From CAWEYG01 sp050747885 (GTDB lineage Bacteria; Acidobacteriota; Thermoanaerobaculia; UBA5066; DATFVB01), in contig JBOGJO010000348.1 in assembly GCA_050747885.1 (NCBI GenBank), positions 1 to 22,115 on the forward strand: DNA of 22,115 nucleotides, in the 5' to 3' direction. The translations under genes were made by a program, and so were the position numbers. The notes below the pieces were generated by a model. That model saw only the letters and a program-made list of their open reading frames with translations. It was not told where the DNA came from and made no database searches. Below are positions 7,801 through 13,842 of this stretch, piece by piece; the first letter of the stretch is position 1; every line of letters starts with the position of its first letter.

Positions 7801-7897
7801 GACGGCGAGCGGAAGCTTTTCGTGCGCTTATGGTGGCGGCGGCGGCGACCCGGGCGGCGAGACGGCAAACGGAACGTGGAGCGCGGTCAAGCAGTAG
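4838..7897 (+). CDS. Large exported multidomain protein: seven propeller-like repeats, IPT/TIG-like, hydrophobic region, BACON domain
   Basis: This is a 1019-residue protein. ATG 4838 is chosen over the in-frame 4811 because AGGAGGGG (4828-4834) precedes it and a signal peptide follows directly (residues 4-24). Seven repeats with core VAFDGTNFLV begin near residues 49, 97, 149, 202, 254, 309 and 361 (period 48-55), as expected for a seven-bladed beta-propeller. Residues 428-525 resemble an IPT/TIG domain (LLTISGSGF). A helical stretch at about 695-757 is very hydrophobic (Ala/Val/Ile/Gly). Residues 820-902 look like a BACON domain (WASASNSSWIEITSG, then GTMTVAGQAFTVTQAG). The tail (903-1019) is Gly/Ser-rich with beta character and ends near NGTWSAVKQ. 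Base use looks less GC-rich than that of its neighbours. It is probably secreted or surface-bound; a binding role is inferred, with no enzymatic motif seen. Confidence 0.9.
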   Translation: MSNRRLSVVLVLSICAMTFTIAAGAGSSFCPANAFPIANSSQQELSFGVAFDGTNFLVGIQGDAIDRHDIGGQFVSPAGTLVGSRIRTGRTGGAPSVAFGGTSYLLVWPDDAYPGPDAVYGMFVSTAGAPLGSPFVISQGSQAEEPAGVAFDGTRFLVAYTVGSNDPSAVSRLAARFVASGGAVGAEMTLASNVPSKILSSVAFNGSNYLVAWTEHIGVNQNIIQGRLVSKAGDFSGVITIDPEISPNAMPLSAIAAGTDFLVAFGYETSPGNGNPAWEVRGRVVTGLGAVDAPVFTIAGGPGPRFPTIAFDGSRCLVAWTEVSDPANWDVVGRFLSATGTPLGESFNITPCPGNQGLSPVAFGGGKFLVMWDDGITNTAGNPQLNELGFGDVGGTFIAAPAGCPRGCVASVIEPPVAPVNGRGLTQPHIDSLSTTAASPFSLLTISGSGFDLPAALTVRFSDSLGFAVGVPLVAATSTSLTVAIPPYLDPQTGSIASGNVNVRVVRSAGTTSVSSNVVGGFQIQGLPVPNAPAGAITLSLLKATVGAAQALENDVNGTSLNTPALRAALSNEISSLTPFIASVDDVVKNPSHSFSLGTVGGSDVAVTSSRLRTADQMLIGMAMAIGTTSEFSLLNERSSLLSGPRRLASASACMGSEAGLFATAGLQYSPQLNDDASNLVSASETSAVCSSAAAFDLGYTVVAAAGAVGIGLTVLTVTAIAAPEIAFAAVALPSAALLAVTIEGAGGMIAVGGALNQTTPGAVELVQGGAEKINELMLGTLKVFLPQTVSAVILTALGANSLIEAFTSAPPLGSSGGVCTYSLSPAGNSLGAEGGGGAVTVMAGSGCAWASASNSSWIEITSGSSGTGIGTLGYFVAANGDGIQRTGTMTVAGQAFTVTQAGASASPFDGSYLGSYVGTYYPGGGSASPISGLLAFTDANGVISETQPDSGSGTLSSAGSADFGGADGNNGTCTFTGNFVASGTGGVTASGSFSCAYGGGGGDPGGETANGTWSAVKQ

Positions 7898-7942
7898 AAG
7901 GGGTTTGCGACGATCCGCCTTCGTTCATCGTCGGCGAGCCTC

Positions 7943-8063
7943 GGTACGGCATTCCAGGCGACAGCGCGGCTGGAGCCGGGCATCCACGACTGGCCCTACT
8001 GGTCGAAGGCGTTTCTCGAGACCGCCCGCTGGCACGGCACCCGGTTTCGCAGTTCGCCCTGAC
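7943..8063 (+). pseudogene. Relic of an esterase C-terminus (Fes/EstD-like)
   Basis: From 7944 one frame reads ATARLEPGIHDWPYW, then SKAFLETARWHG, and ends at TGA 8061-8063. This matches the last 40 residues of the esterase at 3803-4675 (ARLEPGTHDWPFW, SKAFLEIAAWHG), including the catalytic His and the same end point. Around 7951-7960 one extra base breaks the frame: RYGIP, aligned to RHGIR of the intact copy, is in another frame. No upstream part of an esterase is present between 7898 and 7942. DNA identity is partial (estimated by eye at roughly 70%), so this is a paralogous relic and not a recent copy. The overlapping frame starting at 7756 is a shadow. Confidence 0.72.
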
Positions 8064-8128
8064 CGACGAGCTATGCGCGGCACCCCGTCCTCTTGAGCTC
8101 TTGCCGGGACCAGCTGGAGTTCGTCGCT

Positions 8129-9217
8129 TCAGCTCCGTTGCACAGTCGCCGAATTCAAGTCCGATTTTCCTTCCGAGCCGACGGGGTAGAACCGCCGCTG
8201 GAACCACAGCGAAACGTTCACCAGCCCGATGAGGACCGGCACTTCCACGAGCGGCCCGATCACCGCGGCAAAGGCCGCGCCGGAAGCAATGCCGAACGTC
8301 GCAACGGCGACCGCGATCGCCAGCTCGAAATTGTTGGATGCTGCCGTAAACGAAAGCGTCACCGTCTGAGGGTAGGTTCCACCCGCCTTTCGGCTCATCC
8401 AAAAGCTCAGCGTGAACATCACGACGAAGTAGATCAGCAGGGGAATCGCGATGCGCACCACGTCCAGCGGCAGCTTCACGATGGCCTCACCCTTGAGGCT
8501 AAACATGACCACGATCGTGAAGAGCAGCGCGATGAGCGTGATCGGGCTGATCCTCGGAACGAAGACCCGTTGGTACCAATCGAGCCCTTTGAGCTTGCCA
8601 AGGCCAAGCCGGGTCAGAAATCCTGCGAGGAACGGAATCCCAAGGTAGATGAAAACGCTTTTCGCGATCTGACCGATCGTAATGTTCATGACAGCGCCGG
8701 GAAGACCGAGCCGAGCCGGGAGCACGGTGGCGAAAAACCAGGCGTACACACTGAAAAAAAGCACCTGGAAGATCGAGTTGAACGCCACCAGTCCCGCGCA
8801 ATATTCGGCGTTCCCCCTGGCCAAGTCGTTCCACACGACAACCATCGCGATGCAACGGGCCAGGCCGATGAGAATCAGGCCCATCATGTACTCCGGCTTA
8901 TCGCGCAGGAAGAGTACGGCCAGGCCGAACATGAGCAGCGGACCGATGACCCAATTTTGAAACAGGGAAAGCGCCAGCAGCCTCTTGTTCCGAAAGACCA
9001 GATGCAGCTCCTCGTACCGCACCTTGGCCAGAGGAGGGTACATCATCAGAATGAGGCCGATCGCCAGCGGCACGCTGGTGGTGCCAACGTTCCACGCGTT
9101 GATCGCCCGGTTGAATCCGGGGACGGCGTAGCCGAGCACTACCCCCAGCCCCATCGCCAGAAAGATCCAAAGGGTGAGGAAGCGGTCGAGAAACGAGAGC
9201 CGCTTGATTGCCATCAT
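8129..9217 (-). CDS. acr3: Arsenite efflux permease Acr3 (BASS/ACR3 family)
   Basis: Exports As(III) across the inner membrane using the proton gradient. The protein has 362 residues with about ten hydrophobic segments, the usual ACR3 length. Family landmarks are the RCIAMVVVWNDLA segment with Cys122, NNFELAIAVAV with Glu298, and GPLVEVPVLIG near residues 321-331. The first ATG (9217) overlaps the stop of arsC by four bases (ATGA), so it is the last gene of arsR-arsI-arsC-acr3 and is translationally coupled. A second ATG directly follows. The symbol arsB is also used for this family in many genomes, although ACR3 is unrelated to E. coli ArsB. Removes the arsenite made by ArsC and released by ArsI. 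Confidence 0.96.
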   Translation of the reverse strand: MMAIKRLSFLDRFLTLWIFLAMGLGVVLGYAVPGFNRAINAWNVGTTSVPLAIGLILMMYPPLAKVRYEELHLVFRNKRLLALSLFQNWVIGPLLMFGLAVLFLRDKPEYMMGLILIGLARCIAMVVVWNDLARGNAEYCAGLVAFNSIFQVLFFSVYAWFFATVLPARLGLPGAVMNITIGQIAKSVFIYLGIPFLAGFLTRLGLGKLKGLDWYQRVFVPRISPITLIALLFTIVVMFSLKGEAIVKLPLDVVRIAIPLLIYFVVMFTLSFWMSRKAGGTYPQTVTLSFTAASNNFELAIAVAVATFGIASGAAFAAVIGPLVEVPVLIGLVNVSLWFQRRFYPVGSEGKSDLNSATVQRS

Positions 9218-9690
9218 GATCTCGCGAGGGCGCTCCGGGTTGGATTGATCTGCTTGGCCGCGCCCGGGAGCGCGATCCAGAGCCGAATACGCTGGATCAG
9301 GTCCTTGGCGCTGTTTTCGAACGCGCGACGCTTATCCTCTTCAGTCCCGGTCGCCCCCGCAGGGTCTTGCAGGCTCCACCGGATGATTTCGGGAGACCCG
9401 GGAAACGTCGGGCAGACCTCGGCAGCCCGGTCGCAGACGGTGATCACGTAGTCAAACCGATCGTTGAGGTACTGATTCATCGACTTGGGATGCTGGCCAG
9501 TCATCTCCAACCCGAGAACCTTGCGGACGGCCTCGCGTGCGAGCGGATTGATCTCCGGTCGCGGGTCGCTCCCGGCGCTGTTGACGTCAAGAGTTCCCTT
9601 CGTCATGTGACGGAGGATCGCCTCAGCCATCTGCGACCGAGCCGAATTCCCCGTGCAGAGAAACAGGACGCGCACCCGTGCGGCCGTCAT
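9214..9690 (-). CDS. arsC: Arsenate reductase ArsC, low-molecular-weight phosphatase fold (thioredoxin-coupled type)
   Basis: Reduces As(V) to As(III) in the cytoplasm; 158 residues. The P-loop LCTGNSARS carries Cys12 and Arg18 (CX5R). Cys86 and Cys93 (VCDRAAEVCP) have the same seven-residue spacing as Cys82/Cys89 of the Staphylococcus aureus enzyme, so electrons should come from thioredoxin rather than glutaredoxin. Asp109-Pro110 provides the general-acid DP pair. The start is ATG 9690: the longer open frame upstream is Arg-rich and overlaps arsI, whereas 9690 gives the normal N-terminus and an ATGA overlap with the stop of arsI. It overlaps acr3 in the same way at its end. Confidence 0.95.
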   Translation of the reverse strand: MTAARVRVLFLCTGNSARSQMAEAILRHMTKGTLDVNSAGSDPRPEINPLAREAVRKVLGLEMTGQHPKSMNQYLNDRFDYVITVCDRAAEVCPTFPGSPEIIRWSLQDPAGATGTEEDKRRAFENSAKDLIQRIRLWIALPGAAKQINPTRSALARS

Positions 9691-10133
9691 CGAGCGACCC
9701 CATCGCTGGTCGCGCCGGCAGGCAGGCAGCAGGCCGATTTCCCGTCGACGAGAGGCAGCGCGTCCACGTCTTCGAGGACGTTGTAGACCTCCCAGCGGTT
9801 TCCGTCGGGATCGGTTACCCAGAACTTGTCCTGGCGCGCATAGCAGCAAGTCGTGTTGATCTCATCCTCAAACGACAGGCCCCGCTCCTGGACGTGGTCA
9901 CGCCAACGCCGCACTTCCGCATCGGTCTCGACTCGGATGCCAAGGTGGGAGAGCGCGCCGACAGGCGGTCGGGAAGACAAGGTCGGCTGCATCGCGAGGT
10001 GAATTCCCGGATCGCTCGTCACGAACTTTGCGTAGTCAGCCTTGAGCTTCGCTGGCTCTCCAAGGAAACGCCTGTAGAAATCCACGGATGTGTCGAGGTT
10101 CGAAACGTTCAGGGAAATATGAACGGATGACAT
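9687..10133 (-). CDS. arsI: ArsI C-As lyase (VOC/extradiol-dioxygenase fold; also annotated CadI)
   Basis: Fe(II)-dependent dioxygenase of 148 residues that splits the carbon-arsenic bond of trivalent organoarsenicals such as methylarsenite, giving arsenite. The metal ligands of characterised ArsI (His5, His62, Glu115) are matched by His5 (SSVHISLNV), His63 (LSHLGIRVE) and Glu115 (RWEVYNV). The thiolate pair that binds the substrate is Cys96-Cys97 (TTCCYARQDK). A second Cys pair (135-136) lies in the C-terminal tail. The ATG at 10133 is preceded by AAAGGAGA. The stop overlaps the arsC start by four bases. Close homologues are often labelled cadmium-induced protein CadI, but the CC pair and operon place favour ArsI. 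Confidence 0.93.
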   Translation of the reverse strand: MSSVHISLNVSNLDTSVDFYRRFLGEPAKLKADYAKFVTSDPGIHLAMQPTLSSRPPVGALSHLGIRVETDAEVRRWRDHVQERGLSFEDEINTTCCYARQDKFWVTDPDGNRWEVYNVLEDVDALPLVDGKSACCLPAGATSDGVAR

Positions 10134-10196
10134 GAGCGAGATCTCCTTTCATCAATAGATCACAAACAATCGAACCATGTGCGCAAAAAAACTCTC

Positions 10197-10502
10197 TTAG
10201 ACTGCTTTCGCGATCACGTCCGCGAGCCGAGCGAGCGCCGCCTCGTTCCGGCGGTAGTAGATCCAGCGCCCCCGCTTCTCCGCCTCCACCAACCCGGCAC
10301 GACGCAGGAGGCCCATATGATGGGAGACCGCCGCCTGGGAGAGCTTCACGGCCTCCTCGATATCGCACGCGCAAAGCCCCGGCTCGTTGCGAGCGATCAG
10401 GTCGCAGCAGGACCTCCCCTTCGTCTTGAGCATCGCGAGAATCTTCACGCGCGTCGGGTCGGAAAGCGCTTTGAAGGTTTCGGCGACCTGCGAGTCATCC
10501 AT
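10197..10502 (-). CDS. arsR: ArsR/SmtB-family arsenic-responsive repressor
   Basis: Winged-helix repressor of 101 residues that releases DNA when As(III) binds. The recognition helix is in KLSQAAVSHHMGLLRRAGLV and the wing in EAEKRGRWIYYRR. Candidate arsenite ligands are Cys44 and Cys46 (GLCACDIE, equivalent to ELCVCDL of E. coli ArsR) plus Cys32-Cys33; the third E. coli ligand, Cys37, aligns with Glu here. It is the first gene of the operon, followed after 63 bp by arsI. A strong promoter with a palindrome over its -10 lies just upstream, which fits autorepression. The ATG is only 9 nt from the -10, so the leader is nearly absent. Confidence 0.96.
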   Translation of the reverse strand: MDDSQVAETFKALSDPTRVKILAMLKTKGRSCCDLIARNEPGLCACDIEEAVKLSQAAVSHHMGLLRRAGLVEAEKRGRWIYYRRNEAALARLADVIAKAV

Positions 10503-10511
10503 ACATCGAGA

Positions 10512-10540
10512 ATAATAGAACTATTGAGAACCCGCGTCAA
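10512..10540 (-). promoter_or_regulatory. Promoter of the ars operon (TTGACG-17-TATTAT)
   Basis: On the minus strand the -35 TTGACG (10535-10540) and -10 TATTAT (10512-10517) are 17 bp apart, close to the sigma-70 consensus. It is the best -35 in the window. The -10 ends 9 nt before the arsR ATG. Confidence 0.8.
10514..10525. promoter_or_regulatory. Palindrome over the ars -10, probable ArsR operator
   Basis: AATAG-AA-CTATT is a perfect 12-bp palindrome that covers part of the -10 and the spacer. A repressor bound here would block RNA polymerase. A half-site CAATAG recurs at 10153-10158 between arsR and arsI. The operator role is inferred from symmetry and position. Confidence 0.6.
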
Positions 10541-10584
10541 GTCCTTATTCGCCTTCGCACGGCTCCGGCGCAACTTCGCCGCGG

Positions 10585-10678
10585 CATCCGCCTTCGCGGG
10601 GTTCCGTGACGGTTGTTCTGGGTGCGAATTGATCGCTCCGTAGCGTCGCCGTCGCAGATGGCAGGGCGAAGGCGGATG
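10585..10678. repeat. 13-bp perfect inverted repeat next to tRNA-Ser
   Basis: CATCCGCCTTCGC (10585-10597) and GCGAAGGCGGATG (10666-10678) are exact inverse copies separated by 68 bp. The right arm runs into the 3' CCA of the tRNA gene. The space between arsR and the tRNA also holds other GC-rich variants of CCTTCGC and CGTCGCCGTCGC. Function unknown; it could be a repeated element or a tRNA downstream stem. Confidence 0.6.
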
Positions 10679-10768
10679 GCGGAGAGGACGGGATTCGAAC
10701 CCGTGGTAGAGTTTTAGCCCTACGGCGGTTTAGCAAACCGCTGGTTTCAGCCACTCACCCACCTCTCC
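10677..10768 (-). tRNA. tRNA-Ser (anticodon GCT)
   Basis: The minus strand folds as a class II tRNA. Acceptor arms are GGAGAGG and CCTCTCC with discriminator G, and CCA is encoded (complement of 10677-10679). The anticodon arm GCGGTT-TGCTAA-ACCGC gives GCT, reading AGC/AGT serine codons. A long variable arm (GTAGGGCTAAAACTCTAC) is typical of serine tRNAs, and the T arm contains GGTTCGAATCC. It lies between the ars operon and dusB. Transcribed from its own promoter at 10783-10811. Confidence 0.97.
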
Positions 10769-10782
10769 GTCGGCGATCGGCC

Positions 10783-10811
10783 ATGTTACCGATTCCCGCT
10801 GACGGATTCAA
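10783..10811 (-). promoter_or_regulatory. Promoter of tRNA-Ser (TTGAAT-17-TAACAT)
   Basis: Minus strand: -35 TTGAAT (10806-10811) and -10 TAACAT (10783-10788), 17 bp apart; the mature tRNA begins 14 nt after the -10. The complement of this -10 creates an ATG at 10783 that can be mistaken for the dusB start. Confidence 0.65.
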
Positions 10812-10827
10812 TGAACCGGGGTGCCGC

Positions 10828-10833
10828 TATAAT
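10828..10833 (+). promoter_or_regulatory. -10 box (TATAAT) of dusB, leaderless GTG start
   Basis: A perfect TATAAT, preceded by GC, ends 6 nt before GTG 10840. There is no Shine-Dalgarno. A -35 is not evident, and the region upstream is occupied by the divergent tRNA promoter. Confidence 0.65.
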
Positions 10834-10839
10834 TCGCCG

Positions 10840-11820
10840 GTGCTTCAGTATGGCCCCGTTCCGATCGACCCGCCGCTGGTCCTGGCTCCCATGGCCGGGA
10901 TCACCGACCGGCTCTATCGCCGCATGCTTCGACGGATCGGGGGAGTCGGTCTCGTCACGATGGAATTCATCTCCTCGGAGGCGATCACGCGCGGCAACGC
11001 GCGCCAGCTTCGAAAGCTCGTCTTTGATGAAGAGGAGCGCCCCCTGTCGATCCAGATCTACGGTTCGAGTGTGGAGCGCATGGCGGCCGCGGCCGACATC
11101 GTCGAGCAGCTCCACCCGGACGTTTGCGACATCAACATGGGGTGTCCGGCCAACAAGGTGCTGAAGGGGTGCGCGGGCGCCGCGCTGATGGGAGACCCGG
11201 CGCTGGCGCAAGCGATGGTCCGCGAAGTTCGCAAACGCCTCTCGATTCCCCTGACCGTCAAGTTTCGCCTCGGCCTCGACGACAATCGCAGGAACTTTCT
11301 CGAAATCGGGAGGGTCTGCGAGGGCGAGGGCGTTTCGGCCGTTGCGATGCACGGAAGGACGGCCCGCCAGATGTACACGGGGAACGCGGACTGGTCGGCG
11401 ATCGCGGAGCTCAAGTCGGCGATCTCGATTCCGGTGGTCGGCAACGGCGACGTCGAGACCCCGGAAGACGCCGTGCGGATGTTTCGCGAAACCGGCTGCG
11501 ATGCCGTCATGGCGGGACGGGCGACGATGAAGAATCCGTGGATCTTCCGGCAGACGGCCGACTTGCTCGCCGGGCGTCAGCCGGTCCCGGCGACTCTTCC
11601 AGAGCGGCGCGACTTGATGCTCTGGCATTTCTCCGAGATCGAGGCCGACTCCGAGAACGCGACCCACGCGCTCCACCGCCTTCGGACCATGACCGGGTGG
11701 TACACGCACGGCCTTCCCAACGGCCGCGCGCTGCGCGTTCGCATCTCACAGCTCCAGACGCCGGACGATTTCCGGAGGGCGGTCGAGGATTTCTTCGCGG
11801 TCGACGCGATTGCGGCCTGA
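10840..11820 (+). CDS. dusB: tRNA-dihydrouridine synthase (DusB type)
   Basis: Flavin enzyme of 326 residues that reduces uridine to dihydrouridine in the tRNA D-loop with NADPH. VLAPMAGITDRLYRR (14-28) is the family N-terminus, IQIYGSS follows, and DINMGCPANKV holds the catalytic Cys102. VKFRLGLDD and AMHGRTARQMYTG are the FMN/substrate segments, then VVGNGDV and VMAGRATMKNPWIF. The GTG at 10840 is preferred over ATG 10783: the extra 19 residues do not resemble the family, the ATG falls on the complement of the tRNA promoter, and TATAAT lies between the two. It is divergent from tRNA-Ser, one of its likely substrate RNAs. The VWFA gene follows within 31 bp and may be cotranscribed. Confidence 0.95.
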   Translation: MLQYGPVPIDPPLVLAPMAGITDRLYRRMLRRIGGVGLVTMEFISSEAITRGNARQLRKLVFDEEERPLSIQIYGSSVERMAAAADIVEQLHPDVCDINMGCPANKVLKGCAGAALMGDPALAQAMVREVRKRLSIPLTVKFRLGLDDNRRNFLEIGRVCEGEGVSAVAMHGRTARQMYTGNADWSAIAELKSAISIPVVGNGDVETPEDAVRMFRETGCDAVMAGRATMKNPWIFRQTADLLAGRQPVPATLPERRDLMLWHFSEIEADSENATHALHRLRTMTGWYTHGLPNGRALRVRISQLQTPDDFRRAVEDFFAVDAIAA

Positions 11821-11851
11821 CTCCGGGAATATCGGCCGGAGTCGGGCGATT

Positions 11852-13825
11852 ATGGCGTACGTGAAATCCCCTTCGGCAGCCCTTCTCGGCGCGCTCCCGG
11901 GAGCGGTGTCCGGAGCGGTGTTCCGAGCGGTACTCGTCGCGTTGTTTGTCGTGCTCGTCGCGGCGCCTGCCGCGCCGCTCCGCGCCCAGGTGCAGACCTC
12001 CGAGACCAAGCTCAAAACTCCCGTCAAGAATTTCAAAGTCGAAACTTCGGCCCAGTACCTCGGCTCCCTCGGGGAGAAGACCGTCGTACGAATCCGGTTG
12101 AGCTCCGCGGAGATCGCCACGGCTCTTCTCGGCAAAGGAATCCATCAATATTCGATGACGATCAAGGGCTCGATCCGCGCCATTTTGAACGGCGCGAGCG
12201 AAGCGTTGAGCTATCCGTTTTCGGGAAGGGTCGATGAAGGCGAGCCTCTTCAATTCTCCTTTCTCAGATCGCTTGCGCCGGGCGCCTACGAGGTCGAAAT
12301 CGACCTCGGGGACGCCGTCAGGAATTGGGCCTCGTTGAAATTTCCGATCGAAGTTCCCGAGGTCGGCCAGGTTTTCCGCCCCGAGATGGCGCCCAACGAC
12401 GGGTCGACCCTCCCCTCCGCCGAGGGGGTCGTCCTGACCGCCCCCGAAAGATCTCCGGTGAGCGCCGGTTCCGGTGCCCTGGCCGCCGCCGCGCCCCGGG
12501 TCACCATTCTGCCGCCCGACCGGGAGGCGCCGGTCGGCCTCATCCGGCTCTCGGCAACGGTTCGGCCGCCGGTGACGAAAGTCGAGTTCTATCTCGACGA
12601 CAAGCTGGTCCTGGCGCGGACGCGCCCCCCGTACACGGTGGAAATCGACCTCGGGAAGATTCCGCGGCGTCAGACCGTTCGGGCCGTCGGTTTCGACTCT
12701 CTGGGCAACCTCATCGACGAGGATGCCTGGGCGATCAACGAGGGGGATGCGAAAGTGGCTGTCCGGATTTTGCCGATCCCGGCACAGCATGCCTCTTCAG
12801 GGGTGACGGTACGCGTCGCGGTGCAATCGATCAACGGGGGAACCGCGAAGACGGTGGACCTGTTCGTCGACGACAAGAAGTTTCAGACTTTCACCGCCCC
12901 TCCCTACGTCGCGATCATTCCCGCGGCACAATATTCGCGGGCGAGCTATCTCCGTGCCACCGCCGTGACCCCGGAAGGGCAGGAGGCCAACGACATTCAT
13001 TTCCTTCGCGGCCAGGGCACGGCCGTCGAGAACGTGAAAGTGGACGTGGTCCAGCTCCACGTTTCGGCGCTGGATCGCGAAGGTCGCTTCGTGAAGGGGC
13101 TCACCGAGCCCGATTTCGCCGTTTCGGAAGACGGCCGCCCGGAAAAACTCCTTTCTTTCGAGATCGCCCAGAACCTTCCGCTCAATGTCGGCCTCGTGAT
13201 CGACGGCTCCGGTTCGATGCGAAAGGCGATGGAGTTCGTCCACGACGCGGGAAGCGCGCTCTTCAAAGACCTGATCCACGAAAAGGATCGCGGCTTCGTG
13301 ATCGAGTTCAACGAGGTGCCAACCCTCGTGGCCGCGCCCACTTCGGACGTGCCGGAGCTCGTCAAGGCCGTTGTGAACACGTCGGCCACGGGGCAGACCG
13401 CGCTTTTCGACTCGGTTGTGCTCGGGCTGTACCAGTTCCGGGCGACGACCGGCCGAAAAGCGCTGGTCGTGATCTCGGACGGGGGGGACAACCACTCCTG
13501 GGTGGACTATCCGACGATGCTGCGGTATCTGCGGTCGATCGGGGTCCCCGTCTACGTGATCGCGGTCGACATTTCGATCGCGGAATTCGGGGTCCGTTCG
13601 AAGCTGAAGGAAATGGCCTCCGACACGGGGGGAGAGATTTTCTTCACGACCGACGCGAAAAAAATCCCCGACATCGTTCGCCAGATCGAGACGGAGCTGC
13701 GGTCTCAGTACGTTCTCTCGTATCGGACCGATTCTCAGAAGGGCGACGAGGAGTTTCGGACCGTTTCCGTCGCCTGCAAAAAGCCCGACGTGCACATTCG
13801 GACGATGCGGGGCTACGTCCCGTAG
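11852..13825 (+). CDS. Exported VWFA-domain protein, acidobacterial type
   Basis: This 657-residue protein resembles the VWFA-related family abundant in Acidobacteriota. A signal segment (about residues 23-44, ending APLRAQ) predicts export. About 70-170 is beta-rich; 210-300 and 305-390 are Ig-like modules with a shared VEFYLDDKLV/VDLFVDDKKF core and APPY/RPPY turn. The segment VQLHVSALDREGRFVKGL leads into the VWFA domain with a complete MIDAS: DGSGS (Asp451), Thr513/Thr516 in ATGQT, and SDGGDN (Asp543). It should bind a divalent metal and a partner protein; the partner is unknown. The start is ambiguous: ATG 11852 has GGAG 10 nt upstream, while in-frame ATG 11810 overlaps the end of dusB. 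Confidence 0.9.
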   Translation: MAYVKSPSAALLGALPGAVSGAVFRAVLVALFVVLVAAPAAPLRAQVQTSETKLKTPVKNFKVETSAQYLGSLGEKTVVRIRLSSAEIATALLGKGIHQYSMTIKGSIRAILNGASEALSYPFSGRVDEGEPLQFSFLRSLAPGAYEVEIDLGDAVRNWASLKFPIEVPEVGQVFRPEMAPNDGSTLPSAEGVVLTAPERSPVSAGSGALAAAAPRVTILPPDREAPVGLIRLSATVRPPVTKVEFYLDDKLVLARTRPPYTVEIDLGKIPRRQTVRAVGFDSLGNLIDEDAWAINEGDAKVAVRILPIPAQHASSGVTVRVAVQSINGGTAKTVDLFVDDKKFQTFTAPPYVAIIPAAQYSRASYLRATAVTPEGQEANDIHFLRGQGTAVENVKVDVVQLHVSALDREGRFVKGLTEPDFAVSEDGRPEKLLSFEIAQNLPLNVGLVIDGSGSMRKAMEFVHDAGSALFKDLIHEKDRGFVIEFNEVPTLVAAPTSDVPELVKAVVNTSATGQTALFDSVVLGLYQFRATTGRKALVVISDGGDNHSWVDYPTMLRYLRSIGVPVYVIAVDISIAEFGVRSKLKEMASDTGGEIFFTTDAKKIPDIVRQIETELRSQYVLSYRTDSQKGDEEFRTVSVACKKPDVHIRTMRGYVP

Positions 13826-13842
13826 CTTCGAATTCCCTATGC

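Noticed and set aside
9691..9849. N-terminal extension of ArsC to 9849
   Set aside because: The 53 extra residues are Arg-rich, overlap arsI and do not match the family; ATG 9690 has the ATGA overlap.
10677..10768. tRNA-Ser as an integration site for a genomic island carrying the ars operon
   Set aside because: I found no copy of the tRNA 3' end elsewhere in the window and no integrase gene, so attachment sites cannot be claimed.
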